Source: Streptomyces sp. CG1
GTDB taxonomy: Bacteria > Actinomycetota > Actinomycetes > Streptomycetales > Streptomycetaceae
NCBI RefSeq assembly: GCF_041080625.1
Contig: NZ_CP163518.1
Location: 248,001-312,000, forward strand
Length of the DNA: 64,000 nt
Direction of reading: 5' to 3'
Part shown: in pieces, positions 54,634-62,731 of the stretch
Position numbering within the stretch: the first letter of the stretch is position 1
Layout of the letters: each line of letters opens with the position of its first letter
Notes under the pieces: generated by a model
Databases searched by the model: none
What the model saw: only the letters and a program-made list of their open reading frames with translations
What the model was told of the DNA's origin: nothing
Translations under genes and position numbers: made by a program

Positions 54634-55610
54634 AAGCACTGCGGCGTCGGGGCGGGACGCCGGACTGCCCGCTCCGGTGGCCGTATCGGCAGTCGGGCCA
54701 GACTCCGGAGTTGTCAGGGCGCCGGGTTCCTCGTCGCCGACGCTGCTGGAGGTGCTGCGCCGACTGGACACCGGTCAGCGTGGCCTGACGGAAGCCAAGG
54801 CTGAGGAACGCCTGGCCCGGTTCGGCGAGAATGTGCCCCCGGCCCGGTGTGAAGCCTCCTGGCCCCGACTTCTGCCGCGCAGTCTGCGCGATCCCTCCAC
54901 CGCGGTCCTGCTCTGTCTCGGGCTGGTCTCGCCGGCCATCCTCGCCTGGAGCACCGCCTCGGTGATCCTCTTCCTGGTCGTGGTGAGCTGCGGGCGACCG
55001 GGGAGCTCCGGGCGGGCCGTTCCACGGCCGCGTTGCGCCGGCTGGTCGCCACGACGGTGACCCTTCTGCGGCGCGCCGACCAGGACGCCGTACCCACGGC
55101 TCGTGAGATCCCCGTGGACGACCTGGTCGTCGGCGACGTGATCCGCCTAGGGCCGGGCCACCTCGTACTTGCGGACGTACGCCTGCTGCGCGCGAGAAGC
55201 CTGACCGTGCACCAGCCCGAGCCGACGGGAAAGTTGGCCCCGGTCACGAAGCACACCGCCGACGCGCCTCCCGGGACCGGGAGCGGGCTGTTCGAGCAGC
55301 CGCAGTGGTGTTTCCAAGGCAGCAGGGTCACCTCGGGGGTGCCACGGCGGTCGTCCCCGCGACCGGTGTGCTGGCCCGGTTCGGCGCCGCGCACAGCCGT
55401 GTGGCCGACTGGCGTGAACCGAGTGTCTTCAACCGTTGCGTCCACGGCGTCTCCTGGATCCTGATCCGGTTCATGCTGCCGGCCCCGCCGCTGGTGCTGA
55501 TGGTCAACGCGGCCCTGAGCGATCGCGGGTTGGAGACGTTGCGGTCCGGGCGTTGGTCTTCCGGCCTGCAGTCACCTTCAGTCGATGCTACGTTGCCGCC
55601 CATTTCCTGA
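54626..55610 (+). pseudogene. P-type cation ATPase, N-terminal third only, frameshifted
   Basis: The GTG at 54626 opens MAESTAASGRDAGLPAPVAV. LTEAKAEERLARFGENVPPA is the cation-ATPase N-terminal domain, SLRDPSTAVLLCLGLVSPAI the first helix. After an indel near 55040, LVATTVTLLRRADQDAVPTA with EIPVDDLVVGDVIRLGPGHL is the actuator domain. After another near 55330, GATAVVPATGVLARFGAAHS and VHGVSWILIRFMLPAPPLVL lead to helix 3. The actuator TGE is TGK here. The DKTGT phosphorylation domain and the rest are missing. It cannot pump ions. Confidence 0.8.
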
Positions 55611-55648
55611 TTTTGCCCAGCGATGACCTGCGGGGTCGGGTGCGTTAG

Positions 55649-56080
55649 TTACGAAGTCCGGCTGTTTGGCCCGCCGTTGTCGGGTGCGCCCCCTTCATGA
55701 ATGTCGAGCATGTCGGTCAGGCCAAGCCTTTGGAGCGTGCTGCGAGCCTGGGCGCTGGTGTGGGTGACGATGACCCTTGTGTCGTACAGACGTGAGGTGC
55801 GCAGCGCGGGGAGGAATGCCCGGGCGCCGTCGCTGGCCAGGTAGCTGACGCGGTGGAGGTCCACCTCCAGGATGCGGGGGTGCGTCCGGAGCGCGTTGCG
55901 CAGGCTCTGATCGACACGTTCGGCGTTCTTGGCGGTGATCTCCCCAGACAGCCGGACCACTACGTGATCCGGGACTCGGCCCCTGCGGACCGTGCGCCGC
56001 CGGAGACGGTGCAGTGCGCCAAGAGTGATGTTCCACAGGTCGCGGTTCCCGCGCGGCGGCGTGGGCGCAGGCTCTGGCAT
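55649..56080 (-). CDS. STAS-domain protein (anti-sigma-factor antagonist-like)
   Basis: 143 residues from the ATG at 56080, with AGGAGAC in front. The STAS fold spans about 40-135: DHVVVRLSGEITAKNAERVD, LRNALRTHPRILEVDLHRVS, YLASDGARAFLPALRTSRLY and VIVTHTSAQARSTLQRLGLT. The usual phosphorylatable Ser segment (D-S-S/T-G) is ASDG here, so a Ser is present in a changed context. No cognate kinase or sigma gene lies nearby. Regulatory target unknown. Confidence 0.82.
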   Translation of the reverse strand: MPEPAPTPPRGNRDLWNITLGALHRLRRRTVRRGRVPDHVVVRLSGEITAKNAERVDQSLRNALRTHPRILEVDLHRVSYLASDGARAFLPALRTSRLYDTRVIVTHTSAQARSTLQRLGLTDMLDIHEGGAPDNGGPNSRTS

Positions 56081-56128
56081 CGAGTCTCCTGGTCGGTGGC
56101 TGGGGAGGGACGGGGGCATGCGGTCGCT

Positions 56129-56431
56129 TCAGGTTTCAGTGTGTGTTCTGGCCGTGCGCTCGATGATCCACGCTGCGCCCCGTTCGGCCAGTGCACTCCG
56201 TCGTTCCCGGCGCGATCGTCTCCGCTCAACATGCGAGGTGCTCTGTCCCTGGCCCGGAACGACTGCGAGCGCGGCAAGGTGTTCGGCAGCGCGCGCCAGC
56301 TCGGCTCGCAGACGCTTGTGCCTTTCGGGGGACTTGGTTCGCAGCAGGGCTGTGCAGAGCCCTTCGATCTCGGCCACGGCGGCCCCCAGCCGGAGATTCG
56401 CGTCGCGTCGTTGAACGTCGCGGTGCGGCAT
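56129..56431 (-). CDS. Hypothetical helical protein
   Basis: 100 residues from the ATG at 56431 (MPHRDVQRRDANLRLGAAVA), with GGAGAGGAAAAG upstream. Predicted as two amphipathic helices (EIEGLCTALLRTKSPERHKR, RAELARAAEHLAALAV) and a basic Arg-rich tail. No family or motif is recognised. Confidence 0.5.
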   Translation of the reverse strand: MPHRDVQRRDANLRLGAAVAEIEGLCTALLRTKSPERHKRLRAELARAAEHLAALAVVPGQGQSTSHVERRRSRRERRSALAERGAAWIIERTARTHTET

Positions 56432-56512
56432 GGATACTTTTCCTCTCCGGGGCATGCCGCCCCAGGCTGACTTCGATTGTTGTGCGGGCAGCCTTCTCGC
56501 CGGTGAGGACCG

Positions 56513-56782
56513 CTAGATGCCCTCCTGGACCAGCAGGGTTATCCGGTCGGGATCATGGACCACCCAGCGTGGCGCCGGGACGCCGGATAGGCGTAGGTGG
56601 CACAGGGCGCTGCCGCAGGGGCCGGTCCCCCAGGCGGTGATGGTGCCCGGCCACTGCCATCCAGTGTGGTCGGAGACAGCCACGGGCCGGTAGGCGTGCT
56701 GGATCCGGTCGTCCGGGTCAGGCGAGGGGCATCCCGTCGCCAGTTCTTCCAGCAGGCGCTTGGCCGCGGACTCGCCTCGCAT
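56513..56782 (-). CDS. Hypothetical protein, conserved Trp-rich type
   Basis: 89 residues (MRGESAAKRLLEELATGCPS, then IQHAYRPVAVSDHTGWQWPG, SALCHLRLSGVPAPRWVVHD). I recall similar small Streptomyces proteins but no function. A TTGCGCAA palindrome lies 43 bases upstream of the start, so it may belong to a regulated set with the TPM and TatB genes. Confidence 0.5.
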   Translation of the reverse strand: MRGESAAKRLLEELATGCPSPDPDDRIQHAYRPVAVSDHTGWQWPGTITAWGTGPCGSALCHLRLSGVPAPRWVVHDPDRITLLVQEGI

Positions 56783-56824
56783 GGTCAGGCTCTCCCCTCG
56801 GCGCGGACTGCAATGGTTTCATTA

Positions 56825-56832
56825 TTGCGCAA
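56825..56832. promoter_or_regulatory. TTGCGCAA palindrome, site 1
   Basis: Reads CAGTTGCGCAATAATG on the minus strand, 43 bases before the start of the 89-residue gene. Confidence 0.45.
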
Positions 56833-56847
56833 CTGACGCTTTTTCAT

Positions 56848-57507
56848 TCAGAGTTTGTTCTGTGTGCTGCCTGTGGTGGTGAGGTGAGTGGGATCCGTCT
56901 GTCGTGATCTTTCACCTGTGTCAGCGGACGCTGCTTGCCAGGGTCGGCCGTAGGAGAGGTCGGCGCAGGGGTCGTCGTCGGCGAAGCGGGTGTTGGCGGC
57001 GGTGGGAACGGGTGCGGGCAGCGGTGGCTGTGTGACCGGTGCGGTGTTCGCCGGGCCGAGGATCACGGTGGTGCCCAGGTCGGCGCCGGGGAAGAGCCGG
57101 GCGACCGTCTCGGCCTCGGTACTGCGGCCTGGTCCGTAGAGGATGAGTGTCACGGTGTGGTCCTTGCCTGCGTTACCGATCCGGGTGACCGTGAATCCGT
57201 GTCCGCTCAGGGTCCGGGCTGCCTGAGAGGCGAGGCCGGCGAGTGGTGTGCCGTTGTAGACCCGCACGGCGATTCCGTGTCCGGAGACGGACGGGCCACC
57301 GGCGCTCGATGTGGGGGCGTCAGTGGTCGCCGCCGGTGGCGTCCGCGTGGTACGGCTGGTGTTCTGGCCGTCGACAGGGCGGTCCACCCGCAGTGCCGCC
57401 CACAGCCGGTCGGCGTCCGGCTGGACGATGGCGACGCGTGAACCCTGGTATCGCCAGGGGTGGTTGACGAACTTGGTGTTGTGCAGGTCGATGTCCTTCA
57501 GTGTCAT
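56848..57507 (-). CDS. LCP protein C-terminus with LytR_C domain (N-terminally truncated)
   Basis: Reading from the ATG at 57507 gives about 219 residues. MTLKDIDLHNTKFVNHPWRY then QGSRVAIVQPDADRLWAALR is the last part of a LytR-CpsA-Psr domain; the catalytic bulk and membrane helix are missing. A LytR_C domain follows (GIAVRVYNGTPLAGLASQAA, RTLSGHGFTVTRIGNAGKDH, GADLGTTVILGP) and a polar tail. It is either a gene fragment or a stand-alone LytR_C protein translated from the internal ATG. A TTGCGCAA site lies about 235 bases upstream. Confidence 0.6.
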   Translation of the reverse strand: MTLKDIDLHNTKFVNHPWRYQGSRVAIVQPDADRLWAALRVDRPVDGQNTSRTTRTPPAATTDAPTSSAGGPSVSGHGIAVRVYNGTPLAGLASQAARTLSGHGFTVTRIGNAGKDHTVTLILYGPGRSTEAETVARLFPGADLGTTVILGPANTAPVTQPPLPAPVPTAANTRFADDDPCADLSYGRPWQAASADTGERSRQTDPTHLTTTGSTQNKL

Positions 57508-57741
57508 GGCGGAGGGGACGAGCTTGCCCGGCCAGCAGCGACATGCCCGCGGCGGTGCGGGTCGCGAGCCGGCTGCCGCGCCGAGGCCGGGGCCTGCGTG
57601 CGCCGCCACCGCACGCCGGGCGCCTGGATGGTGTGCGCCAGGTGGAGCGGGGAGCCGTGATGCGGTGGCTTCCCGGATCCGTCGGCATCCGATGGCTGGT
57701 CGGCATGGATGACGCCCCTCATCCGCCCCGTGATTACACAG

Positions 57742-57749
57742 TTGCGCAA
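57742..57749. promoter_or_regulatory. TTGCGCAA palindrome, site 2
   Basis: Context is CAGTTGCGCAATCTAGC on the plus strand. It lies upstream of the LytR_C gene and downstream of the TPM gene. Confidence 0.4.
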
Positions 57750-57859
57750 TCTAGCAAGCGTTTCCCGTCGTGGCGTGCTGAACACTCCGACAGATCCGCA
57801 CCGCGGCGGCCGGCGTCCTGACTTCTCCGGTCGCAGAAGGCCCGCCAGGCAGCGTCAGG

Positions 57860-59227
57860 TCACCAGTCGCCGCCACCGAAGTCGCCACCGCCGTCGGAGC
57901 CGAAGTCACCGAAGCCGCCGCCGAAATCGGAGGCGTTGAAATCCGCACCGGAGAACTCGCCGCCCTCCGGCAGACCGACGGCACCCGGGAAACCGTCGCC
58001 GCCGTCGGCGAAAGCCGAGGGCGCGCTGAGCATGCTGCCGAGCAGGGTGCCGGCGAGCAGGCCGCCGACCACACCGCCGGCGCCGCCGAAGTAGCCACCT
58101 GCCCAGGGCGCGTAGGCCGGGCCCGCGTTCCAGTACGGCTGGGCGCCCTGATCGGTCGGCACCATCCGAGTCATCGGCTGTCCACCCTGGCTCACGCGCA
58201 GCGCATCCTCGGCGCAGGCCGGCACCATCCGCAGCATCCCGCCAGGCGGGCACCAGTTCACATCGCTGACCGACGGGCCGTGGCGGGGGTCGAAGAAGCA
58301 CGGGACGCGCCGCTCGGGCAGCGGCGCACCAGTGCGCCGGGCGGCGAGGACGGCCAGCGCGAAACGACCCTCGCCGAGGGTCTCGGTGACCGGCTGCACG
58401 TCCTGCGGGCGCGTCGCTGCGGCCATCTGCTGCTTGGCCCGGTCGTAGGCGTCCAGGGCACGGCTGTAGTCCTCGCGCATCGCGTCCGTGGCGCCCGGCT
58501 CGGACGGTGAGAAGTCGAGGCGGTCGAGTTCCTCACCGAAGGCGGTGATGTCCTCGTCCACCACCACGCGCAACGCCTCCAGTTCGGCCCGCTCGCGTTC
58601 CTCCCGCTTCTTCCGTGATCGCCGGTACAGCACATACCCGCCACCGGCCGCACCGACCACGACCAGCCCGCCAACCAGCATGCCGGTGGTCGAGCCGCCG
58701 CTTCCGGTATCCCCCCAGGAGGCGGGGGCATGCCCCTTGGCCTGCTGGAGCGCCTGGTCCACGAACGCGTTCACCTCGGCGGAGGCGTCCGAGGCGTACG
58801 AACGCCGCACCGCACCCTTGAGATTGTCGACCGCGCCCTTCGGCATCACCTGGCGGTCGGCACCCGCATTGAACCCCGTGCCGAGCCGCACCGCGTACAC
58901 GCCCGTGATGCCGGTCAGAGAGCGCAGGTCCCGCAACACGGTGGCCTGCGGGTATTCGGCCGCTTCAGGCAGTACGGCGACGAAGACCGGCTTGTCCGCC
59001 CTCTTGATCTTCTCGGCGAGCTGGTCGGCCTCCGTCTTGGGCAACTCGCCACTGGCCCGGGGATCGACGTACACCGGGCTTTTGCGGAACGCGTCCGCCA
59101 CGGCGGCCGGCCCGGTTTCCGCTGCCGATGCACCGGGCACCGGCAGCGCGAGTGTGACCGCCGCCGTAGCGGCCAACGCCGCCAGCGTCCGGGCCAGTCG
59201 GTGGGTCCGTACGGGAGAGGTGAGCAA
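57860..59227 (-). CDS. TPM-domain (TLP18.3/Psb32-type) membrane protein
   Basis: 455 residues from a TTG start at 59227, chosen because AGGAGG lies seven bases upstream and the signal peptide starts there (LTSPVRTHRLARTLAALAAT ... GASA). The TPM-like domain (about 40-165) contains FRKSPVYVDPRASGELPKTE, KPVFVAVLPEAAEYPQATVL and ITGVYAVRLGTGFN. A membrane helix at about 180-200 (MLVGGLVVVGAAGGGYVLYR) leads to a coiled-coil-rich cytoplasmic part and a C-terminal Gly/Asp/Phe-rich tail (DFGGGFGDFGSDGGGD). The exact role is unknown; TPM proteins act in membrane-protein quality control or as phosphatases. Confidence 0.8.
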   Translation of the reverse strand: MLTSPVRTHRLARTLAALAATAAVTLALPVPGASAAETGPAAVADAFRKSPVYVDPRASGELPKTEADQLAEKIKRADKPVFVAVLPEAAEYPQATVLRDLRSLTGITGVYAVRLGTGFNAGADRQVMPKGAVDNLKGAVRRSYASDASAEVNAFVDQALQQAKGHAPASWGDTGSGGSTTGMLVGGLVVVGAAGGGYVLYRRSRKKREERERAELEALRVVVDEDITAFGEELDRLDFSPSEPGATDAMREDYSRALDAYDRAKQQMAAATRPQDVQPVTETLGEGRFALAVLAARRTGAPLPERRVPCFFDPRHGPSVSDVNWCPPGGMLRMVPACAEDALRVSQGGQPMTRMVPTDQGAQPYWNAGPAYAPWAGGYFGGAGGVVGGLLAGTLLGSMLSAPSAFADGGDGFPGAVGLPEGGEFSGADFNASDFGGGFGDFGSDGGGDFGGGDW

Positions 59228-59263
59228 CGGGGAACCTCCTGGTCCTCCAAGGCAGCAAGTGTA

Positions 59264-59286
59264 AATACTTTACCTGCTGCGCAAGT
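59264..59286 (-). promoter_or_regulatory. Promoter-like block of the TPM gene
   Basis: The minus strand has CACTTGCGCA, five bases, then TAAAGTATT. The same block, with the same spacing, stands before tatB at 60454-60476. TAAAGT fits a -10 element and TTGCGCA differs from the palindrome by its last base. The TPM start is 36 bases downstream. Confidence 0.5.
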
Positions 59287-59289
59287 GTG

Positions 59290-59450
59290 CAATCTCTCGG
59301 GGGTAGGGCGGCGGGGCTGCCATTGGTGGCGTTGGCAGTGCCGGTGACCGTGAAACCGTGCTCGGTGAGCGTCGACGCGGCCACCGCGGCCAGGCCGCTG
59401 GTGTTGGTGCCGTTATAGACCGCGACGTCGATGCCATCCCTGGAGCGCAG
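59290..59450 (-). pseudogene. LytR_C domain scrap
   Basis: Minus-strand frames join as RDGIDVAVYNGTNTSGLAAV then AASTLTEHGFTVTGTANATN, the core of a LytR_C domain, ending against the TPM promoter region. The N-terminal and C-terminal parts are missing. Related to, but not identical with, the copy at 56848-57507. Confidence 0.55.
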
Positions 59451-59458
59451 TTGCGCAA
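59451..59458. promoter_or_regulatory. TTGCGCAA palindrome, site 3
   Basis: Context CAGTTGCGCAATGCGG on the plus strand, directly behind the LytR_C scrap and about 70 bases before the tatA-like scrap. Confidence 0.35.
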
Positions 59459-59527
59459 TGCGGCAATGAAGGACAGGGCGTCGCTCCCGGCCGGTGCCAC
59501 TCGGCGACCAAAGGGAGGGGCAAACGG

Positions 59528-59672
59528 GTTGCTCCGAAACGGGCTGGAACCTTGGCCTCAGCTGATCCTGGCGACCGTCATCATCCTGCTGTTCGGCCCG
59601 AAGAAGCTCCCTGCGGGATAGGTGAGTTAATGCGGATCCTCAGGAGCGTGGCCATGGCCATGAAGGAGGAGT
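59528..59672 (+). pseudogene. tatA-like scrap
   Basis: A TTG at 59528 opens LLRNGLEPWPQLILATVIIL then LFGPKKLPAG and a TAG. After it, in another frame, MRILRSVAMAMKEE resembles the following amphipathic helix of TatA. The membrane helix and GPKKLP hinge identify TatA/E; the helix is disrupted by two stops. It is opposite in strand to tatB. Confidence 0.6.
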
Positions 59673-59965
59673 GCCCCCTACGCCTCAGGGGCTGGCGATG
59701 TCGAAGCCGTACCGCAGGGTTCGCTGGTCATGCCGCAGTCCCGGCATAGACGTACACGCCTTCCGCGCGCTCCACCTGGCACCCGTAGGTCACCTGGATC
59801 ACTCACGACCAGCCGGAAACCCTCATCCGCACACCGCACGCCGGCCCGCCGTCAAGCACCGCAGCCCCCCGGCCGTCACATCGCTTGTCACCACGGGCCA
59901 CAGTTGAGAGATTGCACAAGCCTTGAGGGCTCCTATGAGCCGACAAGGTCCACGTCCACACCCGC

Positions 59966-60397
59966 TCAGGTGGCATCGGGGTCGAACGCGGGACGGGCGG
60001 CCAGGTCGGGCTGTTCCGCCTTCGCCACGCTCACGCGCCCCGCTTCCACGGTGCTGGTCCGAGCCTCCTCGGCTGATTCACGCACCGCGTCGGCGACCTG
60101 CGCGAACTCCTCCCGCGGGTCGAGAGCGCTGCGGATCTCATCGAGCCCGAGGCCGTCGGCGTCGAGCATGTGCTTGCGTACAAACGTCTTCGGGTGCAGG
60201 TCCTCGAACTCGAAATCTCTGAATTCGGGGCCCAGTTCGGAGCGGATGTCCTGTTTGGCGCTCTCGGAGATGGCGCGCACCTTACGAATGAACGCCGATA
60301 CGTTCTGGATGATTTCGGGCACCTTGCCCGGGCCGAAGACGAGTACAGCCAGGACCACCAGCGTGGCCAGCTTCAACGGGCTCATATCGAAGAACAC
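59966..60397 (-). CDS. tatB: Sec-independent translocase TatB
   Basis: 143 residues from the GTG at 60397, preceded by GAGGAG. The N-terminus VFFDMSPLKLATLVVLAVLV then FGPGKVPEIIQNVSAFIRKV has the short membrane helix, the FGPGK(V/L)P hinge and the amphipathic helix of TatB. The acidic stretch SELGPEFRDFEFEDLHPKTF is typical of actinobacterial TatB. It would form the twin-arginine receptor with TatC, which is not in this window. It may be a second tatB copy; this cannot be judged here. Confidence 0.85.
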   Translation of the reverse strand: MFFDMSPLKLATLVVLAVLVFGPGKVPEIIQNVSAFIRKVRAISESAKQDIRSELGPEFRDFEFEDLHPKTFVRKHMLDADGLGLDEIRSALDPREEFAQVADAVRESAEEARTSTVEAGRVSVAKAEQPDLAARPAFDPDAT

Positions 60398-60453
60398 CCG
60401 GGACTCCTCGCTCCGCCGTCCGACCCGCCTGCACCCCCGTGCATTGCGGCCAT

Positions 60454-60476
60454 AATACTTTAGCGATTGCGCAAGT
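60454..60476 (-). promoter_or_regulatory. Promoter-like block of tatB with TTGCGCAA site
   Basis: The minus strand has CACTTGCGCA, five bases, then TAAAGTATT, as before the TPM gene. The exact palindrome TTGCGCAA lies at 60467-60474. The tatB start is 57 bases further on. Confidence 0.5.
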
Positions 60477-60584
60477 GGAGGAGCTGCGGGCTTCCTGTTC
60501 GCGCACGGCGAGCGACGACTGGCAGGCGGGCGGTACAGGACGGTGCCCGGGCGGCGATGGTGCCGGAGCATTCGGTCGGTGTTC

Positions 60585-60823
60585 CGCCGCGCAAACTGAG
60601 TAGCGCAGCAGCGTCGCCGGAGTAGCGAAGGAACTGCTCCAGCTCCGCCTGGGCCGCAGACGCGACAGGACGGCAACAAGGACCCGGTCGGCCGCTCCAG
60701 CCTGGGTTGGCAGACTTGACGCTGGAGCACTGCCAGCTGATGCCACACGACCAGCAACTTGACGCACTTCGCCGCGTTGCCCAGCAACCGCAGGCCTGCC
60801 AGCTCCAGAGACCTGCGCGTCAT
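60585..60823 (-). pseudogene. Transposase N-terminal scrap (integrase-core type)
   Basis: Frames read MTRRSLELAGLRLLGNAAKC then VWHQLAVLQRQVCQPRLE, and in another frame ADRVLVAVLSRLRPRRSWSS with FATPATLLRYS. The H-ELAVLRRQV / D-R-LLA-LS-LLPR / TPATLLRW pattern is the start of an integrase-core transposase. The DDE part is absent. Confidence 0.6.
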
Positions 60824-60894
60824 CACATGGATCCATGACCACCGCATGGACCTCGATGGTGGGCTCATGGCCGGACGAACTGGGTCTCGGCGGC

Positions 60895-61298
60895 GCTGAC
60901 GTCCGTGGCCGGGGTGGGCGGCGGCCGACGGAGGTGTCGCTGACCTTGATCAGGGCGGCGACCAGCAGCCAGTTGGCGACCATGGACAAGCGAACCCCTC
61001 CAACGCAGGGAGCGGTGCGGCGGCCACCGTGCTGGAAGGCCAAGCAGGCGACGATCCCCGCGGCGACGATGGTGTTGGACAGCTCGGTCGACTCGCGAGC
61101 GACCCGGCGGTCCCGCCACAGGATGATCCCGATCAGGGCGATGATCAGGCCGCCGACGACGAAGCCCAGCTCCTTCCCGGCGACCGTGAACAGCACCACG
61201 CCGACGACCCCCACGGCGAGCAGCCCGAAGATCCGCCGTGTGCTGCCATGGCCACTGTCCTCAAAGGAGTCGCGGGACCGGACCGTCAAGACACTCAC
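60895..61298 (-). CDS. Small membrane protein, 3' end uncertain
   Basis: The GTG at 61298 opens MSVLTVRSRDSFEDSGHGST. Hydrophobic helices follow (IFGLLAVGVVGVVLFTVAG, LGFVVGGLIIALIGIILW, NTIVAAGIVACLAFQ, MVANWLLVAALI). The frame runs on without a stop through decayed transposase sequence, so the original stop was probably lost. Family not recognised. Confidence 0.5.
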
Positions 61299-61351
61299 GC
61301 CAGGAAGCAGTCGGTTAACGCCTCACCCCGCCCCCGGAACGACTTAAGGCG

Positions 61352-62728
61352 TCAGGGCTCCCGCGCAGGGAGCAGGACGACGAGCCGCGCTCCATGGTGA
61401 TTGTCCTCGATCAGGGTGCGGCCGTGGTGGGCCTTGACGACGTCGTGAACGATGGCCAGGCCGAGGCCGCTGCCGCCGGTGTCCCGGGAGCGCGCTTCGT
61501 CCAGGCGGGTGAAGCGTTCGAAGACGCGTTCCCGGTCGGCGTCCGGGATACCGGGGCCGTCGTCGGCGACGACCAGGCGGGCGATGCCGTCCTGGGCGTG
61601 CAGACTGACCGTGACCCTGCTGCGGGCGTAGCGCACGGCGTTGTCGAGGAGGTTGCGGACGACACGGGCGAGGGCGTCCGCATCGCCTTGTACACGGGCC
61701 GCGCCCACGGCGTGCTGGTCGATCGGGAGAGGTGTGCGGCGACGGGCCTCGCGGACCTCGGTGAAGACGATCTCGTCCAGGTCGACGGGGCGCGTCCGGA
61801 TTCGTGGCTGGTCGTCGAGGCGTGCCAGCTGGAGGAGGTCGTCGACGAGGCGGGTGAGGCGTTCGCTGTCCCGCAGCAGGGATGCGGCGAGGGCCTGTGC
61901 CTCCTGCGAGCGGGCGTGCCGGGCGGCCACGTCGAGGCGGGTGTGCAGGGCACTGAGGGGGCTGCGCAGTTCGTGTGCGGCGTCCGCGATGAACCGCCGC
62001 TGCCGCCGGGTCGCGGTGTCCAGGCGTGCCAGCAGGTCGTTCAGGGTCCGGGCGAGCCGGGCGAGGGCGTCCGCGGTGGGTGGTACGTCGAGCCGCCGGC
62101 TGAGGTCGGACGTGGTGATCTCGGCGGTCTGAGCACGCATGGCCTCCACGGGGCGCAGCGCGTGCCCGGTGAGTTTCCACACCACCGCCGTGAGCAGGGC
62201 GACGACCGCCGGTGTTCCGGCGGCCAGGCCGGCGGTGAGCCGGGCCAGCCCCTGGTCGATGCCTTCGGTCGGTACGGCGACGTACACCGTCAAGGGATGG
62301 CGGGCCGATCCGGCGGGGACGCCGACGGCCCGCCAGGCGCCGTTCTCGCCGACGGGGATGTCGTGCACAGTGTGGGCGTGCGGAGTGCTGGACCGGCTCG
62401 CCGGAAAGGAGAACGCCCGCGGCCGGCCGCGCAGGTTCCCGGAGCTGGCGATCACGGTGCCGTCGCGGTCGACGATCTGTACGGCGACGTCTCCGTGGTC
62501 GGTGGCGGGTATCTCCGTGCCGGCCTGGGCGGCGTCGGCGTCCGCCGCGACGACCTCGGCGCGTTGAAGGGCGGTGGTGTCCAGGCCGTGGATCAGACTG
62601 ACGTGCAGCCAGACGACGAGGAGGACGGCGGCCGAGGCCAGACCGGCGGCGATGACCAGGGCCGCGGCGGCGGTCAGCCGGTGCCGCAGTGATCTGCGGG
62701 CCCACCAGAACCGGGCGCCGGTGGCCAC
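61352..62728 (-). CDS. Two-component sensor histidine kinase
   Basis: 458 residues from the GTG at 62728, three bases after the response-regulator stop. Two membrane helices (about 13-38 and 173-195) enclose an external sensor of about 130 residues. A HAMP segment (RPVEAMRAQTAEITTSDLSR) leads to the HisKA box RRFIADAAHELRSPLSALHT (phospho-His near 258). The ATPase has N-box NLLDNAVRYA, G1 DDGPGIPDADR, F-box FERFTRLDEARS and G2 GGSGLGLAIVHDVV. All key residues are present. The signal it senses is unknown. Confidence 0.93.
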   Translation of the reverse strand: MATGARFWWARRSLRHRLTAAAALVIAAGLASAAVLLVVWLHVSLIHGLDTTALQRAEVVAADADAAQAGTEIPATDHGDVAVQIVDRDGTVIASSGNLRGRPRAFSFPASRSSTPHAHTVHDIPVGENGAWRAVGVPAGSARHPLTVYVAVPTEGIDQGLARLTAGLAAGTPAVVALLTAVVWKLTGHALRPVEAMRAQTAEITTSDLSRRLDVPPTADALARLARTLNDLLARLDTATRRQRRFIADAAHELRSPLSALHTRLDVAARHARSQEAQALAASLLRDSERLTRLVDDLLQLARLDDQPRIRTRPVDLDEIVFTEVREARRRTPLPIDQHAVGAARVQGDADALARVVRNLLDNAVRYARSRVTVSLHAQDGIARLVVADDGPGIPDADRERVFERFTRLDEARSRDTGGSGLGLAIVHDVVKAHHGRTLIEDNHHGARLVVLLPAREP

Positions 62729-62731
62729 GGT

